This document shows positions 1-9,602 of a DNA stretch of 64,000 bases, one piece after another. Below the pieces are notes generated by a model. That model did not search any database, was not told the origin of the DNA, and was given only the letters and a program-made list of their open reading frames with translations. A program made the translations under genes and the position numbers. This DNA is from Petunia secreta (Eukaryota > Streptophyta > Magnoliopsida > Solanales > Solanaceae). Location of the stretch: contig JARKIP010000065.1 of NCBI GenBank assembly GCA_029990175.1, forward strand, positions 22,484,501-22,548,500. Reading direction: 5' to 3'. Numbering within the stretch: position 1 is the stretch's first letter; each line of letters begins with the position of its first letter.

Positions 1-954
1 GTTGTTTGGTATTGGGGATTATTCCTTATATTTTTCCCGTCATTTTAATATTCCCATATCGTCATTTTGAGTAGCAGACTGAAAATCGAGCTTTTGAAAT
101 TTTGAAGTTCTTGAAAATTTTGAAGACCTTACTCCAAATTCTTGAAACAAGTTGTTTGTTCATTGTTTGATCGGTACAACCATTGGGGATTGTTTACTTC
201 GTTGAAAACACCCTTTGAAAGCTTTAGAACTGAACAACAAGTTGAATTGGGGTGATTCGTGTGCCAAAAACTGAGTTTACAGTCGGGGTTCTGGTTCTGG
301 AACGCAGGCCTGCGCAATCGCGCCCTGCTTCACGCGAACGCGCCACCTTGCTATTTTGTTCATCGCGATCGCGCCTTACCTCACGCGATCGCGAAGGGTT
401 CCCATTTTCTAGAAATCCTGAATTGGGACAGATTGTTCGAAAAGCGTTCGTAACAGTTTCCACTCACCAAAACTCCAATTGTATCATCAAATATGGTGAG
501 TTTGTAGATCACTAACCAAAAGTCATCCAATTCCGAATCCGTTTAGTGACGATTAGATCCTTGAACATTTGATCGCGTCACTTCCGGTTAGTACTTTGAG
601 GGTAACACTCCTACCCAATTAGTACTAATCCTTTGTGTGAATAGGATGCTCGTGCCTAGAAGGAGAGTAGAGCTCAAAGAAGACTCGTAGTACATTTTTG
701 GCTCAAGTGCTCACTTATAAAGTCGTTCGCCCATCGAGTCCCATCAATTCCACTCACCCCGAAGAGTGTTTGGTTCTTGTGACTTGAATGGTTATTGAGG
801 TGGTTGTTCAACTACGAGGAAGCCTTTGAGATCAAGCTTGAGTGATCCTACAACCCACTAAATTGAGTGTACCTGAGTGACACTCCAAAGGTGAGGGAGC
901 GAGTGAGGGTTTTTACTCTAACCTCTTTCTCTTGTTTTTACTTTTTGTAGGTAC
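1..954 (+). other. E1 untranslated leader
   Basis: This is non-coding leader between the 5' LTR (outside the window) and the first ATG at 955. It contains type B palindromes at 312-397. It ends in a pyrimidine-rich stretch followed by TTTTTGTAG and GTACATG, which resembles a plant 3' splice site directly before the start codon. Much of 540-900 matches the leaders of the other elements in wording and order. I see no gene here. Confidence 0.8.
312..397. repeat. Type B palindrome array (CGCGATCGCG), E1 leader
   Basis: There are several exact or near copies of the 10-bp perfect palindrome CGCGATCGCG, for example around 362-374 and 382-394. The E1 3' LTR carries the same type at 18396-18517. Confidence 0.85.
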
Positions 955-2293
955 ATGGCCGCAGACGTATACGATACCGTTGAAGTTCCGGTAAGCACTT
1001 TGGCCTACCTCTTGGCCGAGGTGAGATCCATAAGTTCGAGGTTTGACAACCTCAAAGAGGAATGGACCCCAAGTGTCCAAAGGGGTACCGAAGAAGGTAC
1101 TAGTGATGAAATGTTGGGCATTCCCCAACCGTTGGGCATTCCCCAACAAGTGGGCACTCCCCACAACTTGGGCATTCCCCAAGGTAATGATAAGCTTAAA
1201 ACGACACTTGTGGTACGGAGGAGTTTGGGTGCCATGAGTCTTGCGGAGTCGGAGCATGTGCAAAGAGAGAATCTCTTCTATGCTAGGTGTCGAGTGATGG
1301 GGCAAGTGTGCTCAATGAACATTGATTCAGGAAGTTGTGCTAACATAGTGAGTGAGACCTTGATTTCCCAATTACAATTGCCTACTATAACACATCCACA
1401 TCCCTACCGGTTACAATGGTTGAGTGAGTGTGGACAGTTGAGGGTGGTGAAGCAATCTTTGGTTGAGTTTGGCATTGGAAATTACCGAGATAAGGTAATG
1501 TTCGATGTAGTTCCTATGCAAGCTTGCCATCTCTTGTTTGGAAGGCCATGGCAATATGATCGGAGCGTAGTACATGATGGTAGGACCAACTCTTACATGG
1601 TCTTGCACGGTTCTAGGAAGTATGTACTAAAGCCCTTGACGCCCAAGCAAGTAAGCAATGACTATAGGATCATGAGGGAGTTGAAGGAAGCTGCTAAGGC
1701 CAAGTTACCCATGAAACTTGAGCCCAGAACCAACAATTTTATGGTCATGCCCTTGCGAGTTGAGAGTGAAGCATCACCCGGATCTATAATGGGCCTTGAG
1801 CGAAAAATGAAAGAAGTGAGGGAAGAGGGAATATCAAGTGAGAGTGAGGACACCCTTTGTTCTAACCACGTTCTATCTCCTTCTCCTTCTATTTGTTTTG
1901 GCTTATGTGTAGGTACTCTTGGAGGCGAGCTAGTGGAGCCTCAACCGGTTAGTAAGAAAGAGAGACAAGGGAATGGAGCCCTACATTGTGAGTTTCATGA
2001 AGGAGGATTTGAACATGACACTTCAAGCGATGCGAGTACTCAAGGGAGCTACCCAAAAGTAAGTGTTTCTTTACCTTCTTATGAATGTGATCCTTCCTTG
2101 TCTTGTGAAGACTCAATGCTAGTTGGTACTTGTAATGCCTTTGATGAAATTACAACTAGCGCATAGTCGATTAGTCAACTTGTGTGTGCATGTAGACCAC
2201 TAGTTGAGAGTGTTGATGAACCACATCAAGATGTGAGCTCGATAGTCAATGAACCTCTCTTTAGTGACAATGTAGTAGTTGACCTTGCTTGTG
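955..2293 (+). pseudogene. E1 Gag remnant-protease-S-ORF N-terminal half
   Basis: The start at 955 follows the leader. Residues 1-75 are a Gag N-terminus ending in four LGIPQ-type repeats. The Gag core and zinc knuckle are missing, and the frame passes straight into a retropepsin: LVVRRSLGAM, then catalytic IDSGSCAN at about 1321-1344, the flap region, and FDVVPMQACHLLFGRPW. After the linker EAAKAKLP, where reverse transcriptase would follow, it enters the acidic S-ORF, with conserved pieces such as SCED and DTSS. A TAG at 2164-2166 interrupts the frame, which resumes to the N1 insertion at 2293 and continues at 16931. The protease core looks intact. The function of the S-ORF is unknown. Confidence 0.85.
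1114..1182 (+). repeat. 18-bp Gag hairpin repeats, four units
   Basis: Units start at 1114, 1132, 1150 and 1168, and each encodes LGIPQ-like residues. Each contains a 15-bp inverted repeat. Three have arms TTGGG/CCCAA and the third has GTGGG/CCCAC, so both arms changed together. Confidence 0.9.
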
Positions 2294-2609
2294 TGATAAG
2301 GATCAATACGACAAAACAAAGAACGATAGGAGAGCGAGACACTTCTCGAACTCCCTTCGAGGTAACCACGGGGAACTTGTCCTGAGATACCCTCGAATCG
2401 GCGTCTAGAAGGACCTACACTATGCAACCACCCTCGAGTCGCACCCGGGACTCGCAAGTGGAATGATCGGGTTTTCGGTTCAAGACTCAACTAGGTTACA
2501 CTAGTGAATTCAAGACACCAAAGAAAGGGTTTCTTCAAATAAGAGATAAACTCTATTCATCATTCATAAGATTCAAAGGTAAGCTAAGGTTTGAAGAGGT
2601 TTGGGAAGT

Positions 2610-2617
2610 ATTTATAG
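2610..2617 (-). promoter_or_regulatory. TATA-like box, N1 3' LTR
   Basis: The minus strand reads TATAAATA inside CTATAAATAC. The same position is occupied in the other LTR at 16616-16623. Confidence 0.6.
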
Positions 2618-2749
2618 ACTTCACTTACACATAATGAAAGCTTTAAAATACCCCTAAAGTGGGTTAAAACAATAAAGGCCACGTAGGGCTATAGTTGTCC
2701 AAAACATAGCATAAAACTAGGAATCCCGCACCCTTCAGCAAACTAGGCG

Positions 2750-2920
2750 CCCAAGTAGGCGCCCAGCCTTCTGGGAGTAGGCACCCAGCCTACTTGGAGT
2801 AGGCGCCCAGCCCACTTTGAGCAGGCGGTCCGCCCCTCTTGCAGAGGCGGTCCGCCTGGGCAATTTCCAGAGAGTTGTAAAAAAGTAGGCGGCCCGCCTA
2901 GTTGAGTAGGCGGTCCGCCC
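2750..2920. repeat. Type A palindrome array, N1 3' LTR
   Basis: Copies of GGCGGTCCGCC lie at 2824-2834, 2846-2856 and 2909-2919, and GGCGGCCCGCC at 2888-2898, with decayed GGCGCCC units to the left. The pol frame translates some of them as GGPP. Confidence 0.9.
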
Positions 2921-3130
2921 ATTCCTGTAGCTTCTTGATTTGCTTCCAAACGTGCCCCGGATGCCTCTTCAAGTGGCCTAGGTGATCCACCATCCATAGC
3001 ACTCAAGAGCATGAACTTTAAGCTACTCTCGGAGCCTTCATCCATGTCCCTCCAAGTCAAGTGAAGGTGGGTGTCTTGAATCAACTTGGCTTGACTCCTA
3101 GTGAACGACCTTGAGGTATGCCCCGCATCA

Positions 3131-3144
3131 TCCTCCCCTTCTTG
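3131..3144 (-). other. N1 polypurine tract
   Basis: The minus strand reads CAAGAAGGGGAGGA immediately before the 3' LTR. This is the plus-strand DNA primer in reverse transcription. A TTCGAGGACGAA hairpin lies just upstream (3152-3163). Confidence 0.9.
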
Positions 3145-4362
3145 GGAAGGTTTCGTCCTCGAAACCATGGCCTCCTCCTCTCCGGCATCACCTTCCCCTA
3201 CATCAAAAGGGGTCAAGTCAGTCACATTGAAAGTATTTGACACATTGTACTTACCGGGTAGATCAATCACATAGGCATCGTTGTTGATCGTGGAAAGCAC
3301 TTGGAAAGGTCCATCTCCACGGGGTGCCAACTTCCCTTTCCTAAGGTTTGGAAACCTTTCTTTACGGAAGTGTACCCACACCCAATCTCCCTTTTTGAGC
3401 TCAAGCTTCTTCCTTCCCTTGTTCTTCTTGGAAGCAACCTTTGCATAGGCTTCCTCCAAGTTCTTCTTGGCTTGAGCAAGAAGTTCAATCATAGCCTTTG
3501 CTCGGCTTTACCCTTCAAAATTAGCAACCATTTCCCTTGGCAAAGGGGTTAGATCAAGGGGAATCAAGGGATTAAAACCATACACACATTCAAATGGAGT
3601 CATACCAATCAAGCTATGCACAGTACGATTGTAGGCAAACTCCATGAGAGGAAGTTTATCAACCCACGTCCCGGCCTTACCTCGGGTCATGGCCCTTAGA
3701 AGAGCACCCAAAGTTCTGTTTACCACCTCGGTTTGCCCATCCGTTTGTGGGTGGTGGGACGTAGAAAACAAGAGCTTGGTGCCAAGGGCACCCCACAAAC
3801 TTCTCCAAAAGTGGCTTAGGAACTTAGTGTCCCTATCACTTACAATGGTTCGAGGCACACCATGCAATTTCAATACATTGTCAATGAACAAAGAGGCAAC
3901 ATGTTGTGCATCATCACACTTCTTGCAAGGAATGAAGTGAGCCATTTTGGAGAACCTATCCACAACAACATAAATGCTATCATGGCCCCCCCTAGACCGT
4001 GGCAAGCCCATCATAAAATCCATTGATATATCGATCCACGGACTAGTAGGCACGGGGAGAGGAGTATATAAACCATGGGGGTTAGCTTTAGATTTCGCAT
4101 GCTTGCACTCAAAGCAATTCTTGCAAAGCTTTTCAACTTGAACCCCCATCTTTTGCCAATGGAATTGCTCCATGAGAATGGCCAAGGTCTTGTTTCTCCC
4201 AAAGTGTCCCATCAAGCACCCACAATGAGCTTCACGAATCAACAATTCCCTCCAAGAGGACTCGGGAACACACACTTTACCATTTTTTAAGATATATCCA
4301 TTAACCCATTGGTATTTTTCAACCCTTTCCCACTTTTCAAGAGCTTTGTGAATGCTCTTTAG

Positions 4363-5495
4363 CTAAGGGTCATAAGCATACATCAATTTAATGCTCTCAA
4401 AACCCATGAGCTTGGAGGCTAGGGTGGTGGCTAGAGCAAACTTTCTCGAGAGCGCATCCGCCACAATATTGTCTTTCCCTTTCTTGTATTGGATCACATA
4501 GGGAAAAGACTCAATGAATTCAACCCACTTGGCATGTCTCTTGTTGAGCTTCTCTTGGCCTCTTAAATGCTTGAGTGACTCATGGTCACTCTTGATTACA
4601 AATTCTCGAGGCCAAAGGTAGTGTTGCCAATGGGCAAGGGCTCTCACAAGGGCATACAACTCCTTGTCATATGTAGAATAGTTCAAGGAGGCCCCTTTCA
4701 ACTTCTCACTAAAGTAGGCGATGGGTTTGCCATCTTGCATTAAAACCCCACCAATTCCCACCCCCAAGGCATCACATTCAACCTCAAATGCCTTTCCGAA
4801 GTCGGGCAATTGCAATAGAGGGGCGGTACTCAACCTACTTTTCAATTCTTGGAAGGCCTTCTCTTGAGGCTCTCCCCAAACAAAAGGTTTGTCCTTCTTC
4901 ACTAATTCGGTGAGTGGAGCGGCAATGGAGCTAAAGTCTTTCACAAATCGTCTATAAAAACTAGCAAGACCATGAAAGCTCCTCACTTGAGTCACAGTAG
5001 TAGGAGTAGGCCAATCACGTATGGCCTCTACCTTAGAGTCATCCACCTCCACTCCTTGGGCACTCACAACGAACCCAAAGAAGACTACCTTCTCAACACC
5101 AAAGGCACACTTTTTAAAATTAGCATAGAGCTTTTCGGCTCTCAACATTTCAAGCACTTGCCTAAGGTGATCAACATGGTCGTCTATTAATTTGCTATAT
5201 ATCAATATATCGTCAAAGTAGACGACCACAAACTTGTTGATGAATGACTTTAGAACATGGTTCATTAGCCTCATGAAAATACTAGGTGCATTGGAGAGCC
5301 CAAAGGGCATCACCAACCATTCATAGAGACCAAACTTGGCAGTCTCCGGATTTGATGGTAGTCGGACCTAAGGTCAATTTTTCTAAACACACATGAACCA
5401 CTTAATTCATCTAACATATCATCAAGTCGGGAATGGGATGACGGTACTTTACCGTTATTTTGTTCACGGCCCGACAATCGATGCACATCCTCCAA
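4363..5495 (-). pseudogene. N1 reverse transcriptase-RNase H, broken
   Basis: From 5316 to 4363 the frame shows the reverse transcriptase fingers and palm (VMPFGLSNAP, catalytic VVYFDDILIYS), then the connection and RNase H (FEVECDALGVGIGGVLMQD, TYDKELYALVRA, DALSRKFAL). A TAG follows DP at about 4363. Upstream (5495-5310) is ELSGSCVFRKIDLRS, but about 35 bp encoding the KPSDEWKTAF region is missing, which joins the frames wrongly. Compared with P1, RNase H Asp-Ala-Ser has become Asp-Ala-Leu. Confidence 0.85.
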
Positions 5496-6165
5496 GTGCC
5501 ATCCTTTTTAGGAACAAGGATCACGGGTACGGCACAAGGACTCAAGATCTCCCTCACCAAGCCCTTAGTGAGCAATTCATCAACTTTCTTTTGCAATTCT
5601 CTTGTATCCTCCGGATTGCTCCTATAAGCCGGCTTGTTTGGGAATTGGGATCCCGGGACAAAGTCTATTTGGTGCTCAATACCCCTCAAAGGAGGTAATC
5701 CATCCGGCATCTCATCCGGGAACATGTCCCCAAAATCCTTCAAGACATTCTCAAACACACTAGGCAAAGGGTTAGAAGAATAATCACAATTAGAGTTAAG
5801 GATCATACCTTTGTGCACTAGGCATAGGAGAAACTTGGTGCCATCATTTCCTCTTAGGACCTCGCACGGTTGCATCATGGCACATATGCCACCGGAAGAT
5901 GAAGAAGGTGGGATTGCCACCATGCTTTTGGACAAAGGGCTAGTCTCAATGATTGACTTGGCCTTTGCCGCCTTCCTCAACTCCCTCATCCGATTGTAGT
6001 CATCACTCACTTGTTTGGGAGTTAGGGGTTTCAACACAAATTTCCTTCCTTCATGTTGGAGCGTGTAACTGTTGACACGCCCATCATGAACCGCTTGTCG
6101 ATCAAATTGCCAAGGCCTTCCAAAGAGAAGGTGGCAAGCTTGCATGGGCACCACGTCGAACAAGT
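5411..6165 (-). pseudogene. N1 protease C-terminus, linker and reverse transcriptase N-terminus
   Basis: From the P1 insertion the frame reads FDVVPMQACHLLFGRPW (end of protease), the linker VLKPLTPKQVSDDY and EAAKAK-like residues, then the start of reverse transcriptase (PDGLPPLRGIEHQIDFVPGS, ELLTKGLVRE, VPKKDGTWRMCIDCRAVNKIT, KYRHPIP). One C is missing in the CCCCGACTT run near 5425, which shifts the frame and ends it at 5411. Sequence is very close to the P1 copy at 9603-10364. Confidence 0.85.
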
Positions 6166-6329
6166 GTTCATGATAAGACCCAAACCCCCACAAGACCCTT
6201 CACTCGGAGCAAAGCTATGAACATCCAAGGAGTACACCTACACTTGATGAGGAAGGGCCTAGAAGAAGGAAGCGATTGGAAGCCGTTTCGAGTGCTTAAA
6301 GTGCAAGGAGAGCAGCCCAGTCATCCAGG

Positions 6330-6425
6330 CGCTCCGCCTGAAGGAGCCTAGGCCTGGGCGCTCCGCCTAGGCCACCCCACTGATCAAGATGTTGGGCGCT
6401 CCGCCCCAAATCCGGGCGGCCCGCC
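6330..6425. repeat. Type A palindrome array, P1 5' LTR
   Basis: There are four units, two to three of them GGCGCTCCGCC and one GGCGGCCCGCC. Confidence 0.9.
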
Positions 6426-6544
6426 CAAAACGCTGAAGGATGAATTCCTAGCTAGTGTTAAGACTATTTTGACCCTACGTGGTCCTATGTTTCTAAGCCT
6501 AAGTGTGGGCATATTAGACCTTTCATATGGTGTCTAAAAACACA

Positions 6545-6553
6545 TATAAATAG
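6545..6553 (+). promoter_or_regulatory. TATA box, P1 5' LTR
   Basis: TATAAATAG lies in an A/T context downstream of the palindrome array. The same motif is present in the 3' LTR at 13100. Confidence 0.7.
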
Positions 6554-6866
6554 CTAGAAGTCTTATTATTTTCATTAGCTTACCTTTGATGAAAACAAAC
6601 ACTTGTGTTGAAGAGTTGAACTCTTTTTGAATGACAAACCTTGAATTGGGACTTGTTCTTCCTCTAGCGGATCTAGATGAATTCCAATCCCCCCGACCAT
6701 TCTACTTGCGTGCTCACGTTAGCTCGAGGGTATTTGCCTAGCGTAGGTGTTCTTGACCTCCTCTCGGGGTGTAACGGAACAAGTTCTCCGTTGCTACTTG
6801 AGATTTGTGATCGAGATACGTCTCGTTCTTATCCTTTTTATTTTCCGCGTTTGATTCTTATCAGTT

Positions 6867-6878
6867 TGGTATCAGAGC
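6867..6878 (+). other. P1 primer binding site (tRNA-iMet)
   Basis: TGGTATCAGAGC follows the LTR after GTT. It is complementary to the 3' end of plant initiator tRNA-Met. Confidence 0.92.
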
Positions 6879-8081
6879 AAGGTTTGGGTATCGTTCCTAC
6901 GAACCTCGACCCTTGATTCTTCGTGCTTAGGTTAGTTTGTTTATATTTCTTGTTGTTGAAGTTATTGCAAAAAGAAAATTACAAAAAAATTGAAAATTTT
7001 AAAAATTCAAAATTTGGTGTAACTTTTTGGTGATTGTGATTCTTGAAGTGGGTGTTATAAATTCTTAATCCTTGTTGAAAACTTGACGATTGGGTACCAA
7101 ATTTGTTGGGATTGGAATGAATTGAAAATTGAAAACCCCAATTGTTGATAAACCCTGCAAACCCTTGTTCTTGATGAATTTTAATGATTTTGGGTTGTGT
7201 GTTTATGGGGTTTGGGAATTGATTATTGGGGATTGATCTCTATTGAAAAGCGAACAATTTGCAACAAGAATCGTGTGATTCGGAGTTCGGTAACATAGTT
7301 TTTGAAGAATCACAACCCACTTTTGAACCTTGAAACCCATGTTGAAACCCCAAACTTGAAAACTTTGAATCTTGATTGAGCATTATTTGTTGGTTGTGTA
7401 GGTGTGAAATTGATTGGGGATTGTAGGTTGTATCAAGGAGCAACTTTGGGTACCTTTGATTTGGCCAAAACACCTTGGAATCAGCCTAGAAATTGGATTG
7501 AAAACGAAGAACACGGAGTGGAAAAACCCAGGTGTTCTTCGTCCAGACGCTCCGCCTAAAGTTTGGGCTGACTTGTTCTTGCCCCAGGCGCTCCGCCTAG
7601 TTCCCAGGCGCCCCGCCTGCCCAACCCCCCTGATCAAATTTTGGGCGCTCCGCCTAAATTACTGGAGGGTCGTTTTTGGGTAGTTTCTTCTAGGGTTGCT
7701 TGTTCTTTGTTGCATAACCTCTTATTAGTGCCTATCTAAGTAATCTTTCTACTTAATTAGCATTAATCTTTCATTGCTTTTAGGTTAATTCGTGCATTAG
7801 TTGGAGAGTAGAATTCCAAGAAGATTCCTAGATTCTTTTTGATTCAAGTCCTCACTTCAAAGTGCCTAGCTTTCATTGAGTCCCATTAACTCCACTGACC
7901 CCGGAGTGTGCTTGACTCGTGAATAGTTTGGTTGAGTTGAGGAATTGCTACTCATCTACGTGAAGCTTTGGAACCACAAGTCGAGTGAAATACCCACCGT
8001 CACTAAACGAGAGAGCCGAGGGATCTCAAGTGAGGGAGTGTGTGAGGTTGTTTACCAACGTTTGTTACTTGTGTAGGTACA
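6879..8081 (+). other. P1 leader
   Basis: This is a long non-coding leader with type A palindromes at 7546-7654. It ends with a GTTACTTGTGTAG/GTACAATG junction that resembles a 3' splice site just before the gag start. No ORF here resembles a gene. Confidence 0.8.
7546..7654. repeat. Type A palindrome array, P1 leader
   Basis: GGCGCTCCGCC, GGCGCCCCGCC and a decayed unit repeat across this stretch. They are of the same type as in the P1 LTRs. Confidence 0.9.
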
Positions 8082-9265
8082 ATGTCTTCCGAAGGAGATG
8101 ATTTTGCAAAGAGTGCCCTTGCTACTATCCTTGCCAAATTGGATTGTATGAACTTGAGGATTGAAAGCCTCAAGAGGGTGAACTCTAGTGCTCTAGTTGA
8201 GCAAGGGACTTCTAATGTCCAATCGGAGAAAGGGACCCCGAGTGTCCAAGTTGAGAAAGGGACCCCGAGTGTCCAAGTTGAGAAAGGGACCCCGAGTGTC
8301 CAAGTTGAAGTTTCAAGTACTCCTAACTTTACCCCGGAGCAAGTTAGCCATGTCATTGAATTGGTCAATCAACAACGGGTAAAGGATGATCGAGAGAGAC
8401 TTGATCAAGTGTTGGGCAATACCCAACGAACGGGCATTCCCCGTATATTAGATAACCCGCCAAGAAACCTTTGACGAGGCTTGTTCTTCCTCTAGTGAAT
8501 CTTGATGATTCCCCGTATATTGAAAGATTGTTTGTTACAAATGAGATGACCGATGAGAAGAAAGGTACCTATGCTATTTCATCCTTTGTATCCTATGCAT
8601 CTACTTGGTGGGAATCCGTCAAGAGATCAAGAAGGAGAGCGGGAGTTCCCGTGAATGTGGGTTGGAATGACTTGAAGGGTATCATGAGTATCAAGTACAT
8701 CACTCCTAGATATCGGCAAGAGCAACTCAAGAAACTTTATGAGTTGAAGCAAGGTCTCAAGACGGTGCATTAATACTTTGATGAGTTTGAAAGAACTCGA
8801 ATGGCCTTGGATATGGACACCGAAGATGAGGAGCAAGCCGTGATCCGTTTCATGAATGGTTTGAGCTATGGCATAGCTTCACAATTGAGATTGCATGCTT
8901 ATCTTTCACTTCAAGAAGTCCTTGATGCCGCTATCCAAGCCGAGCAATGGCTTGAGAAAGAGAAGTCCAACCGTTACAAGAGCAACACTTCTACTTCTAT
9001 GAACAAGTCAAAGGATTGGAAAAATCCTACTCCCAATACAAAATTCGCAAATGCAAGTGGCCCTAGTGGAACAATTGCTAGCAAAGATGTGAAGAAGCCG
9101 TTTGAGAAGTACACACCCAATATGGGAGGTAATTCTAAAACCCAATTGAATACTCCTACTTCTTCTTCCATTCAATGTCACAAATGCAAGGGGTATGGAC
9201 ACTTTGCTAAGGAGTGTCCTACGAAGAGGACCATGGTTCTTGTTGGTGAAAACGCATATGAATAA
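8082..9265 (+). pseudogene. P1 gag, broken
   Basis: The ATG at 8082 starts MSSEGDDFAKSALATILAKLD, shared with N1, S1 and R1 gag. Three 27-bp repeats encoding EKGTPSVQV follow (8226-8306). After NPPRNL a stop and a large deletion (relative to N1) remove the arginine-glycine region. The frame resumes at 8471 with the capsid-like part (YASTWWESVKRSRRRAG, YELKQG, FERTRMALDMD), stops at 8771-8773, and resumes at 8801 to the zinc knuckle CHKCKGYGHFAKEC (about 9175-9216). Gag would form the virus-like particle and bind RNA. Confidence 0.85.
8226..8306 (+). repeat. 27-bp tandem repeat in P1 gag (three units)
   Basis: Three exact head-to-tail copies start at 8226, 8253 and 8280, and each encodes EKGTPSVQV. 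N1 and S1 gag have two copies. Confidence 0.95.
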
Positions 9266-9602
9266 AGATGATCAAGATGACACGGTAGAGGATGAGGAAC
9301 CTCATACTTTTCTAGTTGTGAGGAGGAGCTTAGGAGCTATGATTGTGGAGGATGGTGAAACCTTGCAAAGAGAAAACCTTTTCCATGCTAGGTGTCGTGT
9401 TAAGGGTGTTGTATGCTCTATGATCATTGACTCCGGGAGTTGTGCTAATGTTGTGAGTCAATCTCTTATAACCCAATTGAAGTTGCCTACCGTGAAGCAC
9501 CCCAAGCCATATCGATTGCAATGGCTTAGTGAATGTGGGGAGCTAAAAGTAGTGAAGCAAGCAATGATCAAGTTCAAAATGGGTAGTTATGTTGATTAAC
9601 AC
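9195..9602 (+). pseudogene. P1 protease
   Basis: The protease is in a different frame from gag. It shows LVVRRSLGAM, then catalytic MIIDSGSCANVV at about 9418-9453, then KLPTVKHP and YRLQWLSECGEL. A TAA at 9597-9599 replaces the Glu codon after YVD, just before the FDVVPMQACHLL segment that begins the next frame (9603). It would process the polyprotein if intact. Confidence 0.85.

Larger units (their letters stand above)
2294..3130 (-). repeat. N1 3' LTR (837 bp)
   Basis: On the minus strand it starts TGATGCGGGG and ends CCTTATCA. It matches 16299-16930, but it keeps a 207-bp palindrome-rich segment (about 2698-2904) that the other LTR has lost. Its first part also encodes the end of the pol frame. 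Confidence 0.93.
2743..4275 (-). pseudogene. N1 integrase, broken
   Basis: The frame runs from 4275 to 3508 and then, after an in-frame stop at about 3508-3510, from 3492 to 2743. It holds the H2C2 zinc-binding region (REAHCGGLMGHFG with CFECKHAK) and the catalytic core with Asp in DISMDFMMGLP, Asp in IVSDRDTKF and Glu in GQTEVVNRTLG. The C-terminal barrel follows (RGDGPFQVL, NTFNVTDL). Beyond the purine tract (read as SQEGEDD) the frame continues into the LTR, encoding RSFTRSQAK and proline-glycine repeats. No chromodomain is seen. The stop before EANLEEA-type sequence arises from a local indel around GAAGGGTAA. Confidence 0.85.
6171..6863 (+). repeat. P1 5' LTR (693 bp)
   Basis: It starts TGATAAGACC and ends TTCTTATCA, giving a perfect 7-bp terminal inverted repeat (TGATAAG/CTTATCA). 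It has four palindrome units where the 3' LTR has six, which accounts for most of the length difference (693 against 740 bp). Confidence 0.95.

Noticed and set aside
3131..3492. Chromodomain at the end of the CRM-like integrases
   Set aside because: After NTFNVTDL the frame goes to an acidic stretch, SQEGEDD and TRSQAK. I see no aromatic-cage pattern as in Y1.
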